This document shows positions 22,926 through 34,697 of a stretch of 64,000 bases of DNA, in pieces. The notes under the pieces were generated by a model. The model searched no databases. It was not told the DNA's origin and saw only the letters and a list, made by a program, of their open reading frames with translations. The translations under genes were made by a program, and so were the position numbers. This stretch comes from Chelydra serpentina (taxonomy: Eukaryota; Chordata; Testudines; Chelydridae), in assembly GCA_037349315.1 (NCBI GenBank), contig JBAIAC010000004.1, forward strand, positions 78,050,501 through 78,114,500, in the 5' to 3' direction. Position 1 is the first letter of the stretch; each line of letters starts with the position of its first letter.

Positions 22926-24726
22926 CTGTCTTGAAAATATGTTAAATAAAAATCCCATAAGCAAGATGCTACAACTGTTCCTTCAAAATTGCAGGAGGGA
23001 AGAAGTTGAATGAGTATTTTTCATGTCTGATTTTACCCTGGTGAGCAGATTGCCTTCCAGCTAAGGGGTATTGGTACAGGTCCTGCATTAACCTTTTTTT
23101 AAAATAATTTTTCTTACAAATGAATGAGAAGGGAAAAGAAAAGGTGAATGGAAGAACAAACTGTGGCACTATGAAAGTTGTATGACAGTGATCAGCACCT
23201 TGCAGGAAGGATGGCATAGCAGCTGGAGTGGAGACTCTTCTATGCTGGTGGTCAATGTTGCCTACTACTAGTGGACCGAACTGGTGTTAGCAACAGTGGG
23301 AAATTTCTGAAAAACTTCCATTATGTGTAGATAAGGCAAAGTGTGCAACTCCACAGTGTAACAGATGTTAACAGAAATTAAAAACCCAATAGACTTTGTC
23401 TACATATTCACAAATTTGATTGCTCTTTAAGATTTGCTAACTTTTTCACACTGACAAAATGGATAATCCTATTGGTTTTTTTGCTTGTGTATTACTTGTT
23501 TTTAAATGAAGAAAAGCTTAGCTTAGCTACTATGTTTTATTTATGGAGTAAGAACTGGATAAGCTAAACATTTAAATTCACAAAACCTTAACTCATTGCT
23601 GAGCTAGTGTGCTTCTAAAAAAATTTATGCTTAAATGTATTATATTTTCCTCTGCTCCTTTATGATTTATTTTGTATCTTTAAAAACTATTGCTGCTGCT
23701 CTCTGGCCTTGATGCTACTATGTGAGCTCTGAGAATTCTGGCCTAACTTTGAGTGCTGATGAATGTCTGTTTCTTGTCCTCTTCCTATTTTCTATCTCTT
23801 GCCTCCTTCCCCTATTAGCTAGCCTGATTCTATGAGATACTTAGTACTTCCTGCAAGATGCTGAGCATCCTCAACTCCCATTTGCTTGTAGTCCCTAATA
23901 CTCCATTTAAAATGGAATATTCCTAGTAGGAGACAGATATGCATGGTGTCTCTTGAGCTGTCTTTTTTTTTTTTTTTTTAAATCATTTTGCTGCTTTATA
24001 TTCAAAGCTTTTTTTTTTTTTGGCTAATTTTCTGAGAGGCTTTTAATTCTCACATGAAACTCTAGGAGGGCTGCTATTGGGCAAGATTATCTTACGAGGC
24101 TGAAAACTATGTAGGTAAAAGTGTAGCGTGTGTTCCACCCTCGCAATGTGTTGCAATAGTCATCACTACAGTGACTAAGCCATCACACAGTTGCCACGTT
24201 AGTGGGTGTGGCATCACAACCTAGATAGAATGGAATAGAAAGCATGAGGTAGTTGAATAAGTGATGGTTAGAAAGGGTAATGGCTGTTTTAACTTGGATC
24301 ACTGAGCTTTTTATATATAATTTTAAATTCATATTAATAATAGATGCAAAGTACATTTTCTGTATTTTTTCAACTGTTTTACAGTGGCAATAGGTTCCTT
24401 ATGTTTTCCTTTCATTTCTTTTTTAAACTTATCTCCTTTCAAACTGTTTTGGTGGTCTTCAAAGGAACTGATACCTTTATTAACATTGATCTAGGAACTA
24501 GAGATGGTCAGATTATCCAATGAATGTAGCCCTTTATGCTATTTGCAAATCAATTGATTTCTGTATATTGAACAAACATCAAGCAATGAGGTTTTTGTGA
24601 ACTGTTCTTTCAATATATGTACAAGATAGGTGGAAGAATAGACTAGGCAGAAAGAGAGGGACACGGAGGGGCCTTCGTGGAACTGGAGGCGCCTACTGCA
24701 CAAGTAGGGCTTGGGCTAGTTGAGGG
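22926..24726. other. Intronic sequence, no feature seen
   Basis: This is AT-rich intron containing T runs at about 23964-23979 and 24009-24021. No exon or assignable repeat was recognised. Confidence 0.5.
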
Positions 24727-24830
24727 GTGGGATTTTCAAAAGCACTTAAGTGATTTAGGAGCACAAGTCCCTTTGAAAGCTTATGGCTTGTGCTTTAAAG
24801 TCACTTACAAGATTTTGAAAATCTCATCCA
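24727..24830. mobile_element. Palindromic MITE-like repeat, about 104 bp
   Basis: The two halves are largely complementary. The left arm begins GGGATTTTCAAAAGCACTTA and has GAGCACAAG. The right arm has GGCTTGTGCTTT and ends GATTTTGAAAATCTC. A hairpin of about 45 bp per arm is possible. Such elements are widespread in sauropsid genomes. No target duplication was resolved. Confidence 0.65.
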
Positions 24831-24856
24831 GGATGTTTTTCAGCTCTTAACTTCTG

Positions 24857-25125
24857 TGGGTATGTCTACAAAGCAGCGGGGTGGTGTGATTCCCAGCTCG
24901 GGTAGACATGCTCCAGCTCTTTCCTCAAGCTAGTGCGCTAAAAATAGTAGCGTGACCATGGTATCACAGGCGATGGCTCAGGCTTGTCACCAAAATACAA
25001 TCCCACCCAACCCCCAGGTACATATTCCAGCAGCTAGCCCAACCCATTATCTGTGCCACCATGGCTGCACTGCTATTTGTACTGCACTAGCAGAGCTAGC
25101 GGGTGTATGTCTACCTGCAACTGTT
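24857..25125. mobile_element. Non-autonomous DNA transposon, 'GGGTATGTCTAC' family
   Basis: The left end reads GGGTATGTCTACAAAGCAGC. The interior contains GCTAGTGCGCTAAAAATAGT and GCACTAGCAGAGCTAGCGGG, which are mutually inverted in part. The right end is degraded (GTGTATGTCTACCTGC). It shares interior phrases with 45290-45496. It is non-coding; the open frame at 24952-25158 is incidental. Confidence 0.6.
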
Positions 25126-28100
25126 AAATGTTCCATAGTACTAAGAATAATGGGATAGTTGTCTTTGATGATCTCAGTAAAATCAGTGAAGGGAAGGAAT
25201 ATAACTCTTAATCTAGACCAGTGTGAAACTTTTTTTTTTTAGTAGGTATGACCGGCTTAGAGTCACTCACAGGAAAGTGAATGTTTGTCATAAACTCATA
25301 GAAATTTAGCTTTTTAGAAAGACTTTCTTTTATAAAACTATTTTAACATTCTATTTATTAAAGCTAGTGAATACCAATAACAAATTAGCAGAAGTGGCTG
25401 AGATTACTGTCTATAAATAAGCAAAAAACTATTTTCACATACTTTGTGTCCAACATCATAACTTGTAATAAAGTTTGCTCTTATAAAGTGCAGTGATTTC
25501 AAAAGTTTTTTTTTTTTTTTTTTAATCCAACTTAAGCACTGGGTAGACATTTTCAGATCACACATCAGATGGTTAAGCAGAAGGCGCACCCACCCAGACT
25601 GAATAAATACAGAATGAGACGCATTGCTAACTAAACATGTCTTCAATGCTGTCATTCTGCAAACCACAGTCACTTTTGCTATCCAAAGTATTTTACTCTT
25701 GGAAATTTAGGCGCTGTGTGCTTCTGTTGAATGTTGTTTGCTGATGGAAAATCTTACAAAGGTCACTGAGCTCCAAGGATTTATAAATAGTATTTGCCAT
25801 TTCATTCTCTTCTCTCCACCTCTTCATGGGTGAAAAGGCACGCAACTTTTTCACAAAAATAGCTGGTTTAACTATTCTTGTTCTTATGTTTCTTATTTGG
25901 CCCGTTTTTGATAATACAAACTGACCATGAACCAATCTGATTTCCTCAGTTTATTCTCACAAAGATGGATGAATAATATATTCAACAACTTTATTCCTGT
26001 TAATCATAGAAAATCTGTTCATGAATAATTGATTCAATTATTCAGCTAGCTCATACAGAGAATAGAGTAATATTTGTCACAAATTGTCAGTCACAAATTT
26101 ATTTGTAAATGTTTTCCATGATTCAAACAGTTCTTTGCAATTGTCCATATAGACTCAAATAAGTTTGCAAAGCTGAGTTCTAAAACTGAGTTCGTGAACT
26201 GCGGGCATCAAATAAATCTTGGAGTATTCAGTAGTCAGAATTCAGTACTCTGGCTGTGTGACTTGACCACCCATGACTGTCATATAGGATTATCTCTGTT
26301 CCTTTTTGGATGATATAAGCTTCATATATATGAGAAAAGCTTAAATAAGTCATTGAGGCTTTGGTTCTTTGAGAGTGTTTGCAGGTAAATGGGAGAAAGC
26401 ACTTCATTGTGGGAAGAGAGAGGCCAAGAGATAGCAGGCCTGGAAAATTTGGGGCGTTTTGAAATGTTTCTAGTCCCCTCTTCCCCAAGAAAAGGATTAT
26501 AGTTGCTATGTATTTGAACTCCATTATTTAAAATGGCTCAGTTCCTTCCTGACTGAACAAGGGGGAGAGGAGCTAGATTTATTGGTCACTGGGTGTAGGG
26601 GCATGACAGCACTGCTGGTGGAAATATGCTAATTCTTGCAAGACATCTGTATTCATGTGAATAAAAGCTCCTCCCAGAATTTTCACAGAAAAGCAAATAT
26701 GTTTAAGGCCCCCACTTGTTGATCAGATTTAATTACATGTAGGCTTGGCATGTAGCATTTAGTGATCACGTTAATTAATTTTCTGACTATTTGCACAGCT
26801 CTATTCAGAGAATACTGGGCTTCTTGCAAACTAGAATGAGGTATAGTGAAAATGGTAGAAGGAAACTTGTTAATATAAATATTTTCCAGCTTTATACATC
26901 ATGGAATTTTTGTGCCAGTTATTTTGGGTTACTTCAAGACTGGTATCTGATTTATTGTTAATTCTGACGTGCTAGCTGTTTGACAATGGGGACTTTTTGA
27001 GTACCTTGGGTGCCTAAACTAATTGGTTAAAATACTCTAGTCTCTTAGTATCACTGTTAGATTTTACAAGGGGAAAAGGTTTGCGTGAAATCATTTTAAA
27101 ATCTTGTTCCAGTTCCTCCCTATATTCCTCTCCTTGTGATCATCTCAGCCTCTTGAATCCTTACATGCAATCTAGCTACAGTTTCCAATAGCCTTATCTG
27201 CTCCTCCCACTGTCTGGAATAGCCTTCCTGTATCTCTCCATATCTCTTCAGATCTCTACTGAAGATGCATCTCTTCTGTTGTTGGTTATTTTTCAAGAGC
27301 CTAGACATATGCTAGCCAATTCACAAAACAAGTAAAAACATGTCCCCAGCTTCAAAGAGCACACAATCCAAGTATAACATGAGACAACAAGTGAAGAAGG
27401 CAAGCAAGGAGTGTTTGAAGGATATTACAGAGAGAGAGTGAGTGTCAGAAGATCACATAATTGTTTAAGACAGGTTTATGAATAGATGTTAAGGATCGCT
27501 TTTTAAAGAAAAAATTACCTGTCTTTCCCAAAACTCACTATAGGGGAGATGGTAAGAGTAAGTTTGTAGGCAGGATTTGAAAGTTATGAGTAGTGACTTT
27601 GAGGGAGTGTGTTCCAAGCGTGAGGAACAGCCTGGAAGGAGGAGGGTATCCACATTACAGGTGGATCACAGGGAATGCAGTACCAGGAAAGGAAACACCT
27701 TTGTTGATGTGAGCTGCAGATCCTCTGGTCTGTTAATCTCTCTTGCCATTATTTAACCATGTAAAGAGTTTTGTAATACAATGAATTTGAAAGGTTCTAA
27801 AAATAAATGTGTAAATACTGTAGTATAATATTATATTCGCTGTCCACTAAAGAAATGAGTTCTAGTAGTCTATGGAAAATAACGTTTTGCTGTGTCTTTT
27901 ACTAACTGCCATACTAAAAGTATATGCTGTCACTGTAATATCTAAACATAGTTTTGATTCAATTAAAAAGGTATATCAGGAAACTTTGGGCTTAGATTTT
28001 CTGTTTGCAGAGAAGGAAGCTTAATTAGAGAGCAAAATGAAGAGCTTTTCAAACAAGACGTAATGCATTTTCATTAGTTTTACCAGGAGGATCTCAAAAT

Positions 28101-30849
28101 TAATTTTGTCTAATCTCAAATTTAAGCATTTTGAGTATGATAGGAATTCTAAGTAGGTTTAAATGAGCACAGAGTTGAGTTAGATCTCTGATGTATTCAA
28201 ATTTGCATATCTTAAATACTATAAATCACATACAATCCAGTGATTCAGCATGAAGCTTTAAAATCCACAGTCCTGTCAGCTCTGTGTGGATGCTGAAGAT
28301 CCTATGGCACAACTTACAAGGGTAGGAGTTTTTGTCCGAAGTACTGGGCCACAATTTCTCCTTTTGTCCTCACCCAGGGTAACAACTGTATTCCCATTGG
28401 CTCTGCTTTCTTGATGGTGGTAGTTTTCAAAACAGGTTGCCTGGATTTCAGTGATACTTTATGTATACAGAACAAATTTGCAAAATGTGGGGTGCCTAAA
28501 GAAAGGCACCTAAATAAATGGCCTGATTTACAGAGATGGTCAGTGCCTGAACTGTCTTTTGAAGTCGATAGGAATTCAGGTGCCTAAATACTCGAATACA
28601 TTGTCCATAGTATGTGAAACAATTTAGGATTCTTTAGGGTGAAAGGCTTCATGCAAATGCAAAACAGCTTAATAATATGCCAGGTAGTGAGCTGCAGTAC
28701 ATGTTTTACTAAAATATATGCTGTACTATATTTTTCCCAAGCAAAGGGCTTTTATGTCCAGTGTTCATAAGTACAGATAAATATGGAAGCTTTGTCTTGC
28801 ATTCATGCCATCAAATTTTATTTAACACTTTTATGTTACTCCCTAAATTTGCACTTCAAGCTTGAAATTTCATGTAGTTTCATATTCAAATGTATGTTGA
28901 AGGGGCTGTGATAAGATCTGCAACTTTCATCATGTCATCTTCTGGAATAGTTTGCATGCCAAATATTTTTTGAGGCATATATCATTCCATTGGTCCAATA
29001 TTTTTGAAACCTTACTCAAAGAATAACTCCTCCTGAACTCTGGTGAGAGATTTAACATTAATCCCCTTTGTTCTCTACGGCACTATATGTTCCTTGCAGA
29101 CTCCCAGTAATATCACACTGAACAGATGGTTTGTTATATCATGAGGTGTTCTGCTGTGATAAAAAATTCAAATGATGAAGGATGATGCTTGCATGATATA
29201 CACTGCAATCTGGGCAATCCTTTGTTGAGAATATGGAAAATAATCATCTATAAAACTGGTAAATCATGCTGATTTCTCTCATTAATGTATAATCTGTGTT
29301 GATAAGGGTTATATCATACCTTTGATATATAAAACAATTGCTGAATAATATCCAGAACTTTAATTTCTATATGTGTTCATAACTTTTTACCATAAGCCTG
29401 CGTTATAATACATTTTAAAAATACACTACCGGATCCAGTGTGGTGACATTTTAGAATTGACTAGCCAATGTACTAACAAGTGAGGAGCACACTGGCAGGA
29501 GTACGGGCTAGATAAACAAATAGGTTGGGGGTGTCATGGACCAGCTCTCCCCCTGTTCACTGTCATGAAACAGGAAAAGGAGGATGTATTAGGCAAGTAT
29601 TTAATACATTTTTAGCATTTAATTCAATTTAGCGGCTTGTAATAAGGAGATCCAACACATTTGTGACAGTCAATACTTTTTACATCAACAGTGGTCCATG
29701 GACCACTGTCTGAGAACCTCTGGTAACTATTTTCCTTCTCTAACTGCTGTGATTGTATGTGGTGACTGTAAATCAGCTGTGTTAAGAATACAGCATTTGT
29801 TCCTAATGAACATGTGGAGACAACCTGGTTAATGCTTGTGTATGTATATTAAGATTAATCTACCAAGATGACAGTTCTTGTATGTTTGCTTTTCTTCCCA
29901 AGTTCTCTGCGTCCATGTCATGGCACCAAGAACTTTTCATACCATTCTTTCCTCATACGCTTTATGCCCTTCATCCTTTTGGCCAAGGAGCATATGGGTT
30001 CTAGCTGGAGCCTGACAATCTTATTCCTTAATCAGTTTTAGAGGTTGAAATTGAGTGACACGATACAATTATTTTCCATTGGGCTGATTGAATTTCCTCT
30101 CTGTAGAACTTTCAGCCCACTGGGTAAGAGAACAAGGTTAGAATTTAACCCAAGTCTACCACAATGCAGAGTACTCGCTGGGCAAATAGGTCTTTGAGCT
30201 GGCCCATCCTGTGTTATTTCCAGAAATGTAATTTTGTTTTAGATACAATTGTGGTTCTAAGTGTAAGTCTAATAAGAGGAAAACCATGGCTTAGTTTTAT
30301 GAGACTGGATGTATTTTCAGGCTTATGATCTGATCTTGGATTAGAAGTTTTAAATGACTTTGGATGATAAGAACTTGGCTGTTACTCCCATTATGGGATC
30401 AGTGAGTATTGGCCCAGTAGCATATGGGTGACAGATCATTAATTACTGATAGGCTAAAAGTGGTAAATGATAGGATGCCAGAAAGCTTGTGCTGCCCAAA
30501 CACTTAAATAGGAAACAAGGCTGAATTTAACTGCATGTGACACTAATCATTGCAGCTCTATCCTGAGCTCACCCTGACCCATTGTAATTCATGAATGGCA
30601 GATTTTGTTGTTTGCTCTTCTTTTGATTTTATTTTAGTAATTTCCCATAAATACAGACACAATTCACAATTTTCTAAGGAAGCTCTGAATCTTTCTGGGC
30701 CCATAGTCCCAGATGAGAGCCTTGGGATGCCTCTGGCTCTTAGCTGGGTCAAAAGAAACTCCACCTTGCATGTAGAAATGTTATTTGTATGTTGTTGTTG
30801 GAAGAAGGCTTTCTACCTCCTCTCCCCTCCCACTTTGCTTGCCATGGAC
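25126..30849. other. Intronic sequence with scattered ancient repeats
   Basis: This is AT-rich intron without recognisable exons. It holds a T run at 25506-25523 and a decayed GTGCCTAAA/GGCACCTAAA palindromic segment at 28479-28617. Around 27330-27480 a phrase (CAGCTTCAAAGAGCACACAA) recalls ancient SINE text also seen at 53710. A hAT-like right terminus lies at 29688-29722. Confidence 0.5.
29688..29722. repeat. Perfect 22-bp palindrome at a hAT-like terminus
   Basis: 29688-29709 is a perfect palindrome centred on TCCATGGA. It is followed by TGAGAACCTCTG, the complement of the Charlie-type hAT end CAGAGGTTCTCA, the same end seen at 11206. The opposite end of the element was not found, so this may be a truncated hAT copy whose body lies to the left. 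Confidence 0.5.
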
Positions 30850-30852
30850 TAA

Positions 30853-31069
30853 GGGCTTGTGTATATTGGAAAGTTAGTATGTGACAAGCTAGGGAGTGAC
30901 TTTAAAGGTACTTGCTACTCCACATTAACTCTCTGTGTGGATACTTTTTGCATACTGACCTCAGGTGATTTAGCTTAAACTTCCAAAATCATTAAGTTAA
31001 TGCGCATAAACGCACATAGTGTGCAGTAGCTAGTGTGCACCAGCATGTTTTCCCAATATAGGCAAGCCC
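30853..31069. mobile_element. Harbinger-like MITE, 217 bp, with TAA target duplication
   Basis: The 17-bp ends are inverted with two mismatches. The left is GGGCTTGTGTATATTGG and the right is CCAATATAGGCAAGCCC. TAA flanks both sides (30850-30852 and 31070-31072). A 3-bp TWA/TAA duplication is characteristic of PIF/Harbinger elements. The interior is non-coding. Confidence 0.75.
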
Positions 31070-31072
31070 TAA

Positions 31073-34000
31073 GTCTCACCCAGCCTCTGGCTGCGAAGGA
31101 CAAAGCCAATAAGGAAGCTTGGCTTTTGGGAAGGTTAGCATACACTTTCCTTACATATGTGTTTTTGCTTCAGTGAGCTTGCAAGGCCTATACTTATTTT
31201 GGCTAGACTTTTGTAAAAGCTTGCAGATGACCAATTGTAGTTCTTATGTAAAGTGTGAATTCCTACAGTACCTTTTTTCCATAGGATGAAAGCTTCCTGA
31301 CTTGGGGCCTATTTTGAGCTCCCATTGAAGTCAATGGGAGTTTTGCTCTTGACTTCTGTTTAAAACAGGAGCAGGACCTTGTGTTCCACTTTTTTTGCAG
31401 GGCAAGTAGGAATAGCCTGTTAAAGCTCTTTAGTGGCGTCTTAATTATGATATTAAGTTTTTTCTCAGCTCAGTCATCACTTTTTTGGTACAAATTACAT
31501 GTTTCACAAGTACCATTGCAAGTAAAGGTGTGAGATCATCCATATTTATTTGGCTGGGTCTGTTGCCCATGCTAGTAATTTAGTTTAACAATTTTTGTTA
31601 CACTTCCACTTTACCGAAGATACTCTCATGTGACTAACAGCATATTTTGGTTTCAGTTGTTCGGGGTGTTGAGAATATATATAGTTTTGCTTCAAATAAT
31701 TCTAATTTTGAAGGTACATGGCCAGACTAGTCCTGTCCCCTCCCCACACGCACCACTTTCTGGCATGCTGACAAGGCAAATACTTGGACTTTTACCCATT
31801 CTCTCACTCTTTCAATAGAGGAGCACTCGGTTTTCCAATGTTGAGAACTTGACCAGAAAACCTGCTCCTCAAATTTTAACATTTGGAGCAAATGTTTAAA
31901 AATATCCTGTATCTGATTGGCTGGCTTAAGTCAAAGGTAAGTGCGTCCATGTACCCTAAAGCACTTTAGATTGCCCGTTTCACTGGAGAGCTGTTATATT
32001 TCCAGCGGAAAAAGAGTAACTTTCTCAGTGACAATGATCAATTAAATTTAGTAATGGTTCAAATGTTAGAGAACTAACTGAAAACTACAGAAAATTCAGC
32101 TCAGATTGCTCACTCCTTTAACTTGCTCCATTACACATAGATGATGCAAGGGCTGAGATCAGCATATGAGATTTGCAGCAAATGTGGAAAATACTTGCTT
32201 ATTTTAGCTTGTTCTTGTCTAAGCAAAATGGGGCAAGATAATTGTTCTCTGCCTTTTTGCAGGGGTATTATAATTCATAGGGGTTTTTTGTGCAATAGTT
32301 TTACTGTTTACATTATGATTTCTACATGAACCACTTCAGAGAAACAACTTCTGTCCAAAAAGGAAGTTGAACCCAGAAGGCAAGTCAATGAAAATCTGAA
32401 TTGTGGAATGTCTGATTCTGACTCAAGTCTCTGCCCATAAATAAAGAGGCAAACAAGGAAAACCTAAGGCAATATGAAACTTGAATACTTTCCTTGTGGT
32501 CAGTTACTTTATGCCTCACTCTGTGCTCATGTGATTGAAACCAAATTATTTGAGTCTTTTTTTAGTTTATGGACCTACGGTTCAATTTGAGCTTGCCTTT
32601 ACTTTGATTATTATGACCTCTTTCCTGCTTGCTCTCTTTCTCTTTGCATATATGATAATATGTAGTGGTTCCTAGAGTAACTCAAATAAACATGAAGAAA
32701 ATAAGGGAAAATTTGAAAAAGGAACTATAACATTGTTGATATTTTGCCAAAATATTACATGTCAAATTTGGAGACTAAATTCAGTAACTGAAGTGTGAAA
32801 CAAAAGGATTTAACCCTGACATAAAGATAAATCTCAACACAACCTTAACTATCGAGTTGTTTTTGATGCCTCCATATCATATTGTCATGACACTCGTGGA
32901 ATAAATTATTTACTTACCATCCTTGACTTTTGTCACCTGCACTCTGTCCTTTCTTTAAATAAACTAGATTGACTTCCAAGATTCTTGTTCTGTCAAGAAT
33001 TTTCCCATAGTTGTCATAAGAATCTATCACCAAAATGTATTTCTTTGGTGGCAACAGCCTACATTTCAGTAAGATCAGGACCATTTCTGGGACTCTTACA
33101 TTGAGTCTTTGACCAATGATGCCTATTCAATCCAGTATTTCATGAACCGCCAGGTGCTGGAAATAAATATTATATCTTCCCTGGAGAGCTGGGAATCTTG
33201 GTTTTCCAGTAGTATAAAACGTTCATAGTTACCCAAGAAAACAATCTCCTCTGAGTGTTTAAACTACTGTACTGTTTCTGCATAAATCTGTAACTACCCA
33301 GCAGTGAAGCAAAGAACAGTTCAGACTTAGCAACATTCAGTATTGCTATACTCCTATGTGCAATAATAGTTACCATCAACTGCCACTTTCACCCACAGAT
33401 ACCTACAGAAATAAAATATAGCAGAAATTGTCAATCCAAATAAGCAACCAAATGCTTATAACTTATTTTAGACCGGTTTTTCAAATCATAAGCAGTAACT
33501 TTTCTTCAGTGAGGGCTTAACATTAAAAGTTTGAAACCTTAATAAGCTATTTTAGTTGCGTACGCCGATATTAATAATGTAATGAGTATATTCCTTCACC
33601 CTGCTTTCCTACCACCAAAGTAGCAATTTACAAATCTACATCTGGGTACAGACCAAGCAGGGAGCCTCAACAGATTTTTTTTCCCCCCAATCTAATCTGT
33701 CTATTCTGATATTGTGCTTGTCACAGTGGTATCTGAACAACTTTTAGTGGATGTAATGAAAGAATATAGGTGGATGAAAGGAAAGTGAAGTTGCAATTTT
33801 AACTCTGGTATCCATCCCATTCAAGTGAATTTTTTCACACTGCAAATATTTTAATCAAAATCTCAGAGCAGAAATTAAAGTAAAAGTACAGCACTTGTAT
33901 GAGAAGAAATGTTAAACTTAATATAATGGCAGTAAAACAATGCCAGCTTGCAAAGAAATTGAATATTGGGATTGTTTTGACACATTTTACCTGCAAGTTA

Positions 34001-34480
34001 CCATGGTTACTCTAATTTAGACAGAAAGTAAATGCTGTTTTTAATCTTACTCATAGTGATATTTTCAGGATATATTGTGTTGAACTTCTGCCATACTTCT
34101 GTGCTAATCCACAACTGTACCTTTTATGGGTTGTGCCTATAGTCAATAATCACAGTACCTGATTTAACACTTAATTTGATATTTATAATTTTCAAAGAGG
34201 CCCTATAAATAAGTTTACAGTCTGGTTTAGGAGGAAAACAAAGCACTGTAATTTAGATAGTTGCACTGCCTTGTGTGGATTATCTACAAAATCTGCAGAT
34301 GACCAACTTTAAAAAAAAAATTCAATAGTGAATTATATGGTCTAGCTGGAAAATATACCTGAGAAAATAAATACAAGCAAAGTTAGCATGGGTGGAGATT
34401 AGTAGAAAACCATAAGGATCTGTATTGACTCTGAGGAATGAATATGGAATGTGGTTATATAATTTGAAAATCACTGATAG
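31073..34480. other. Intronic sequence, no feature seen
   Basis: This is AT-rich intron. Open frames such as 31630-31818, 32141-32329 and 33170-33379 are short and without motifs. No exon or named repeat was recognised. Confidence 0.5.
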
Positions 34481-34513
34481 GTCTCTCTCTCTCTATCTAT
34501 ATATCTATATCTA
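34481..34513. repeat. (TC)n/(TATC)n microsatellite
   Basis: A run of TCTCTCTCTCTC passes into TATCTATATATCTATATCT. It abuts the CR1-type tail of the SINE at 34515, where tail-linked microsatellites are common. Confidence 0.8.
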
Positions 34514-34514
34514 A

Positions 34515-34697
34515 TCTCATAGAACTGGAAGGACCTTGAAAGGTCATCGAGTCCAGTCCCCTGCTTCACTAGCAGGACCAAGTACTGTCCCCCGAAAGAT
34601 TTTTGCCCCAGATCCCTAAATGGTCCCCTCAAGGATTGAACTCACAACCCTGGGTTTAGCAGGCCAATGCTCAAACCACTGAGCTATCCCTCCCTCC
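34515..34697 (-). mobile_element. tRNA-derived SINE with CR1-like tail, minus strand
   Basis: Read on the minus strand, the head begins GGAGGGATAGCTCAGTGG. The A box TAGCTCAGTGG is at 34676-34686 and the B box GAGTTCAATCC at 34633-34643, so an internal Pol III promoter is preserved. The tail carries CAGGGGACTGGACTCGATGA, then CTTCCAGTTCTATGAGAT, which matches the CR1 3' end. This suggests mobilisation by CR1 machinery, as known for turtle SINEs. It is not a functional tRNA because the second half is replaced by SINE body. Confidence 0.85.

Noticed and set aside
34631..34697. Possible tRNA gene on the minus strand
   Set aside because: A and B boxes are present, but the sequence continues into a SINE body with a CR1 tail and no complete cloverleaf can be formed.
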